Positions 61,610-64,000 of a stretch of 64,000 nucleotides of DNA are shown here, piece by piece. The stretch lies in the NCBI RefSeq assembly GCF_018129965.1, contig NZ_JAFCKW010000005.1, positions 184,088 to 248,087 on the forward strand, written 5' to 3'. A program made the position numbers and the translations under genes. The stretch comes from Bradyrhizobium diazoefficiens. GTDB taxonomy: Bacteria; Pseudomonadota; Alphaproteobacteria; Rhizobiales; Xanthobacteraceae. Below the pieces are notes generated by a model. The model made no database searches. It was not told where the DNA came from and saw only the letters and a list, made by a program, of their open reading frames with translations. Position 1 is the first letter of the stretch, and each line of letters opens with the position of its first letter.

Positions 61610-64000
61610 GTGCCCCATCGCAATATCGTTGAGACTGTCCAAGGTTTGAAACCCCCGGGGATGCGGCGCGCCTTCGAGCGCTCTCTGCTGTGCGGCGTCA
61701 GCCTTGTGGCGTTGTCGCTGGCGAGCGGCTTCGGTCATGCGCGCAATCTGACGCCGGGCGACAGTTCCGTGGCGCCGACCGCGGCGGCACAGCAGGCCGC
61801 GATCCAGGCCGCGCTTCAGTCCGCCGGCGCGGCCAGCCAGGCTGAAGCCTCGCTGGTCCGTGCGGCCGCCGCGCTCGCTGCCGCGCGAAAACTGCAGACG
61901 GATGCGGCCGCCGCCGCACGGGCCGCGGGCTCGTCCGTCCCGAACGGGCTGGTTACGGGCGGCTTGATGCCTTACGGGGGCACAAGCAGCGATCCGCTGG
62001 CGGGAATCAAGGTCGATCCGTCGAAATGGACCGGCGCCAATGCGCCGGTGCAGACGTCCAGCGGCTCGAATGTCACGGTCAATATCCAGCAGACCCAGCA
62101 GAAGAGCATCCTGTACTGGGACACGTTCAACGTCGGCGCCAACACCACCGTCAATTTCCAGCAATCGGCGTCCGACTGGATCGCGCTCAACCGGGTGCAG
62201 GATCCGAGCGCTTCGCCGAGCCGCATCCTCGGCCAGATCAACGCCATGGGCGGGGTCTACCTGATCAACCGCAACGGCATCATCTTTGGCGCCGGCTCGC
62301 AGGTGAACGTCCACACCCTGATCGCCTCCAGCCTCGACGTCGGCAAGCTCGGCGACTCGCTCGAGGACCGCGACAAGTTCTTCAAGGACCAGGGCATCGC
62401 CAACCTGAACTCCTTCTCGATCTACGACAAGGACGGCGGCGCGGCGACCAATCTGATCGCCGGCGACGTCAAGGTCGAGCGCGGCGCGTCCATCACCGGC
62501 AACATCCTGTCCGACCAGGTCTCGCTCGGCTCGCCCGGCTCGGTCTATCTGTTTGGCGCCAACGTCACCAATTCCGGCTCGATCACGGCGAACGGCGGCG
62601 AAGTCGCGATGGTCGCGGCGCGTACCATCGATGTCGTGCCGAACGGGTATTCGGTGTTTCCGGACAACGTGTTGGGCAAGGACAGCAGCGGAAAAACCAT
62701 TCCGTTCGTCGGCCGGGAGTTCAGGCTGTCGCAGTTTGCCGCGTCGTATCAAACGAGAACGGATGATACGACGCGGCCTTTGGGCTACCCTATTGCCAAC
62801 AAATATCTGTCGGGCACCGGCGCCGTCTTTCATGACGGCGTGATCGACGCCGCCCGCGGTATCGTGGTGATGAACGGTGACACCGTCACCGTCGGCAATC
62901 CCACCGATGCGAACGGTCATGCTCTGACCGACAGTGCCGGAAAACTCCTCCAGGGCGTGATCTCCGTCGACACCAGCATCGACCGCAACAGCTTCGTGCT
63001 GCTGCGCGCGGCCACCAGCGTCACCATGAACGGCGTGATCTCGAGCCTGCCGGTCGACGACGGCGCGGCGGGATTGCCCAGCACCCAGAGCTTCACGCCG
63101 GCCTATATCGAGGCCTCGGCGCAAACCAATGTCACGGTCGGGGCGACCGGCCTGGTCTCGGCGCCATCGGCGCAAGTCTCGCTCAATGCCAAGGCGTTGC
63201 CGGCATTCGTCGAGAAAAAGCTACCTCCGGGTCTCTTTCAACAGGGCATGAGCGACGCAGGCACTGGAGGCAACTCGAACGGCGTCGCCTCCAATTCTCA
63301 GGATCCTCAGTCCGTCCTGCTCGCACCCGGCGCGACGATCGACGTCGCGGGTCTGCAAAACGTCGAGCTGCCGGCAAGCTACAATGTCATCGCCGTCAAG
63401 CTTCAGTCGGAGTTCGCGGACTCGCCGCTGCAGCGCCCTCCCTATGCCACCGTGAACGCCGACGGAACCGGCGTCGTGTACGGCCAGACGCTGTGGATCG
63501 ACATCCGCAACACCGGCACGCGCAGCGACGGCACGACATGGGTGGGAACGCCGCTCGCGGACGCCAGCGGCTATGTCGCCAAGGTGCCGCGCAGCATCTA
63601 CCAGTTGATGACGGTTGGCGGCAGCATGAGCCTCAACACCGATCTCACCACCGACCACGGCGGCGGCGGGGTCCAGACCGCCGGCTCGGTCATGAATGTC
63701 GCCGGCGGCAGCGTCAAGTTCCAGTCAGGCATGGTCAACACCACGCGCCTGATCGGCAGCGACGGCCGGATCTACGACATCTCCAAGGCCGATCCGAACA
63801 TGACCTATGTCGGGATCGCCGGCCAGTACGTCGTCAATCATTCGCGCTGGGGCGTCACCGAATATTGGTCCTCGCAGAGCAAGGTCTATTCGACCGGCTA
63901 CACCGAAGGCCACGACGCCGGCAGCGTCAGCCTGGTGACGGTCAATCCGTCATTGCTGGGCACGATGTATTTCGGCTCGACAGCAGGCGAGCGGCAGATC
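61610..64000 (+). CDS. Filamentous haemagglutinin-type exoprotein (TpsA-like), 3' end outside window
   Basis: Open to the window edge, about 797 codons so far. Basic N-terminal extension then signal sequence (RSLLCGVSLVALSLASGFGHA), an Ala/Gln-rich stretch, and the two-partner secretion domain at about 150-280: ILYWDTFNVGANTTVNFQQ, GQINAMGGVYLINRNGIIFG (NxNG motif), VNVHTLIASSLDV. Then beta-helix repeats with 'SITANGGEVAMVAARTIDV'. Family members are huge adhesins exported by a TpsB pore, which is not in the window. Start is either GTG 61610 (weak GAAAG site) or ATG 61661; the latter gives a plain signal peptide. Confidence 0.87.
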   Translation, partial: MPHRNIVETVQGLKPPGMRRAFERSLLCGVSLVALSLASGFGHARNLTPGDSSVAPTAAAQQAAIQAALQSAGAASQAEASLVRAAAALAAARKLQTDAAAAARAAGSSVPNGLVTGGLMPYGGTSSDPLAGIKVDPSKWTGANAPVQTSSGSNVTVNIQQTQQKSILYWDTFNVGANTTVNFQQSASDWIALNRVQDPSASPSRILGQINAMGGVYLINRNGIIFGAGSQVNVHTLIASSLDVGKLGDSLEDRDKFFKDQGIANLNSFSIYDKDGGAATNLIAGDVKVERGASITGNILSDQVSLGSPGSVYLFGANVTNSGSITANGGEVAMVAARTIDVVPNGYSVFPDNVLGKDSSGKTIPFVGREFRLSQFAASYQTRTDDTTRPLGYPIANKYLSGTGAVFHDGVIDAARGIVVMNGDTVTVGNPTDANGHALTDSAGKLLQGVISVDTSIDRNSFVLLRAATSVTMNGVISSLPVDDGAAGLPSTQSFTPAYIEASAQTNVTVGATGLVSAPSAQVSLNAKALPAFVEKKLPPGLFQQGMSDAGTGGNSNGVASNSQDPQSVLLAPGATIDVAGLQNVELPASYNVIAVKLQSEFADSPLQRPPYATVNADGTGVVYGQTLWIDIRNTGTRSDGTTWVGTPLADASGYVAKVPRSIYQLMTVGGSMSLNTDLTTDHGGGGVQTAGSVMNVAGGSVKFQSGMVNTTRLIGSDGRIYDISKADPNMTYVGIAGQYVVNHSRWGVTEYWSSQSKVYSTGYTEGHDAGSVSLVTVNPSLLGTMYFGSTAGERQI

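Noticed and set aside
61589..63175. 528-codon minus-strand ORF over the haemagglutinin gene
   Set aside because: Shadow of the plus-strand TpsA-like frame, which has a signal peptide and the two-partner secretion domain.

Overview
The window looks like a chromosome segment of a Bradyrhizobium-type alphaproteobacterium. It is GC-rich, its pan/bio enzymes and acyl-CoA enzymes are of rhizobial type, and much of it is devoted to cell-surface polysaccharide, protein secretion and adhesins. The organism is inferred from gene content and protein style only; there is no rRNA or intact tRNA to confirm it.

Region 1 (1-5700) is a fatty or organic acid catabolic block. It holds a truncated acyl-CoA synthetase, a LivG-type ABC ATPase, a divergent nitronate-monooxygenase-like protein, a TetR regulator and an acyl-CoA dehydrogenase. 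A near-identical 20-bp palindromic site lies in front of both the ABC/monooxygenase pair and the dehydrogenase, and the TetR protein may bind it. Region 2 (6000-10050) carries vitamin and cofactor genes (panB, panD, bioB). An insertion sequence with a 4-bp CTAG duplication is inserted exactly at the panD stop codon, and its transposase carries an amber stop. Region 3 (10045-12110) has no large gene. It has lower GC, three candidate small ORFs, and tRNA-like fragments at both ends.

Region 4 (12111-20922, all minus) is a type I secretion unit: HlyD-type adaptor, HlyB-type ABC exporter with a cysteine-less C39-like domain, and two modular AIDA-repeat surface proteins. The larger one has a seven-repeat, probably propeller-like N-terminus. 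Region 5 (21193-32704) is a type II secretion system. gspD, a Sel1 protein and a LapG-like cysteine peptidase are on minus, and gspEFGHIJKLM are on plus with mostly overlapping start/stop codons. A GspC/N-like component sits about 28 kb away at 60557. Region 6 (32709-58341) is a large surface-glycan locus: SPINDLY-type TPR glycosyltransferase with an O-antigen-ligase-like protein, two methyltransferases, glycosyltransferases, a flippase, a GMC oxidoreductase/aldo-keto reductase/asparagine-synthase/glycosyltransferase operon, an SGNH-like/MBOAT O-acetylation pair, the GDP-fucose pair gmd-fcl, a NodU/CmcH-type carbamoyltransferase, a beta-helix protein and a parvulin. Region 7 (58844-64000) has a PstS-like secreted protein with a strong terminator, the GspC/N-like protein, and the start of a very large filamentous-haemagglutinin-type exoprotein cut by the window end.

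Taken together, regions 4-7 read as one cell-envelope locus. It would build and decorate (fucose, methyl, acetyl, carbamoyl) a polysaccharide, export adhesins by type I and probably two-partner routes, secrete folded proteins by type II, and possibly release adhesins by a LapG-like protease. Short AT-rich elements containing TGTTAT recur in the intergenic gaps of these regions and may mark common regulation.
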